24,180 bases of DNA from Gemmatimonadota bacterium. GTDB taxonomy: Bacteria; Gemmatimonadota; Gemmatimonadetes; Palauibacterales; Palauibacteraceae. The position numbers and the translations under genes are program-made. The stretch covers positions 1 through 24,180 of the forward strand of contig JAOTWC010000002.1 in assembly GCA_029863105.1 (NCBI GenBank), read 5' to 3'. This document shows positions 23,368 to 24,180 of this stretch, piece by piece (the first letter of the stretch is position 1; each line of letters starts with the position of its first letter). The notes under the pieces were generated by a model, which saw nothing but the letters and a program-made list of their open reading frames with translations, made no database searches and had not been told where the DNA came from.

Positions 23368-24180
23368 TCAGGCGGTCGGGCCCGGGCCCGACCGGTATCT
23401 TTGGCTCATTGTATCGAGGAACTCTCGTTCCGTCGCGCTCAACGCCTCCAACCCCTGCTCCCGGATCTTGTCGAGGATGCGATCGACTTCGTCGAGATCG
23501 TCACCGCTCCCCCTACCCGATGGCTTCCGTCGCCTGGTGATACCGATCGAGTGACTGACCGCCGACCCGTCAGCCGTGACGCCCGGCCGGCGAAACCTGC
23601 GCCAGCGGGCCGCGATCGAATTGCCGTATTTCAGATATACGAAAGCGGTGGCCAGTCCTCCGAGATGCGCCCAGTGGGCGACTCCGCCGCCGGAACGACC
23701 CGTCTGCATGGTCGCCCACAGGGCGCCGACGCCGAGGATGCCGACCATGTACTTGGCCTTGACCGGCAGAATCGCCCATACGTAGATCGGCGCGTCCGGC
23801 CAACGCCAGGCGAACGCCAGCATCACGCCGAACACTGCACCTGACGCGCCGATAACGGTGGGCGTGCCGATCAGCCGGATCAGCAGTAGGGACGCCAGGG
23901 CGGCACCGACACCGCACACCAGGTAGAACCGGAGGAAGCTCCGGCCGCCCATGGCGCGCTCGAGCGGAGGACCGAAGAAGAACACCGCGAGCATGTTGAA
24001 CAACACGTGCATGAACCCGCCGTGAACGAACATGTACGTGATGGGCGACCACGGTCGGGTCAGCACGGTTGCGACCGAGAACCCGAACACATCCACCATG
24101 GTGCGCCCCGGGAGCAGGCCGAGTCCCATCAGCAGGTAGATTCCGAAGTTGGCAATGAGCAGGCGCTTGACCCACGGGGT
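23368..24180 (-). CDS. Rhomboid family intramembrane serine protease (partial, 5' end beyond right edge)
   Basis: This is an inner-membrane serine protease that cleaves substrates within the membrane. The frame is open to the right edge, with 270 residues visible. It begins TPWVKRLLIANFGIYLL, a typical stretch close to the start of such proteins, so probably only a few residues are missing; the ATG at 24129 is likely internal. Seen (numbered from that internal Met): HGGFMHVLFNM (36-46), nucleophile in GASGAVFG (S96), and the catalytic His in HWAHLGG (H155), with about six membrane segments. After the last helix a basic linker leads to a soluble tail, DEVDRILDKIREQGLEAL then ATEREFLD, resembling the small C-terminal domain (DUF6576-like) seen on rhomboids in several phyla. 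It is separated from the EF-G-like gene by 83 bases. Confidence 0.92.
   Translation of the reverse strand, partial: TPWVKRLLIANFGIYLLMGLGLLPGRTMVDVFGFSVATVLTRPWSPITYMFVHGGFMHVLFNMLAVFFFGPPLERAMGGRSFLRFYLVCGVGAALASLLLIRLIGTPTVIGASGAVFGVMLAFAWRWPDAPIYVWAILPVKAKYMVGILGVGALWATMQTGRSGGGVAHWAHLGGLATAFVYLKYGNSIAARWRRFRRPGVTADGSAVSHSIGITRRRKPSGRGSGDDLDEVDRILDKIREQGLEALSATEREFLDTMSQRYRSGPGPTA
23373..23394. repeat. 22-bp perfect palindrome at the 3' end of the rhomboid gene
   Basis: Arms CGGTCGGGC and GCCCGACCG flank the centre CCGG, giving a nine-base-pair stem with a four-base loop in RNA, or a fully self-complementary DNA site. It codes for the last residues (RSGPGPT region) and ends three bases before the rhomboid stop codon. 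The transcribed strand continues with a short A-run, not a T-run, so it is not a standard intrinsic terminator. Confidence 0.85.

Noticed and set aside
21287..23554. A 755-codon open frame on the plus strand opposite the EF-G-like gene
   Set aside because: It is exactly antisense to conserved EF-G motifs, has no domain signal and no ribosome binding site that I can see.

Overview
The window is a gene-dense, GC-rich stretch of bacterial chromosome. It carries 22 protein-coding genes, all on the minus strand, so transcription runs from position 24180 towards position 1. The largest non-coding gap is 104 bases. I see no tRNA, rRNA, CRISPR array, insertion sequence, phage gene or attachment site. 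The gene set points to a Gram-negative (diderm) organism: TamA and TamB build outer-membrane proteins, Lgt makes lipoproteins, and YbbR and PASTA proteins face the periplasm. The start-codon habits (many GTG and TTG), the rhomboid protease with its C-terminal tail, and the order yebC-ruvCAB-queA-tgt-yajC-def-fmt would fit Gemmatimonadota or a similar GC-rich diderm phylum. That placement is an inference, not something I can prove from the sequence.

Layout in transcription order (right to left). A rhomboid protease, cut by the right edge, ends in a 22-bp perfect palindrome. An EF-G-like translation GTPase follows with a near-perfect Shine-Dalgarno sequence. Next come yebC, then the Holliday-junction genes ruvC, ruvA and ruvB, then queA and tgt (queuosine tRNA modification), yajC (Sec translocon accessory), def and fmt (N-formyl-methionine metabolism). 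A thiazole-branch thiamine block follows: a TenI-like gene, thiS and thiG. After it come rsmB (16S rRNA methylation), a kinase-less PASTA membrane protein, a YbbR-domain membrane protein, tsaD (tRNA t6A), lgt, tamA, tamB, and a diacylglycerol/lipid kinase-like gene cut by the left edge.

Most neighbours overlap by an NTGA start/stop junction (ruvC/ruvA, queA/tgt, def/fmt, fmt/tenI, rsmB/PASTA, PASTA/ybbR, ybbR/tsaD, lgt/tamA). Others overlap slightly or are separated by a few bases. This suggests long, translationally coupled operons. The gaps at 743-846, 15979-16057 and 23285-23367 are the only plausible places for internal promoters or terminators.

No clearly new multi-gene system is visible; most of the window is core housekeeping. 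The points most worth a second look are: an EF-G paralogue whose guanine-recognition motif NKxD reads SMID; a PASTA-only protein coupled to a YbbR protein at the place where some phyla carry a PASTA kinase next to rsmB; a thiamine thiazole block set inside a def-fmt-rsmB operon, with a ThiE-fold gene that looks like thiazole tautomerase TenI; and the palindrome over the end of the rhomboid gene.
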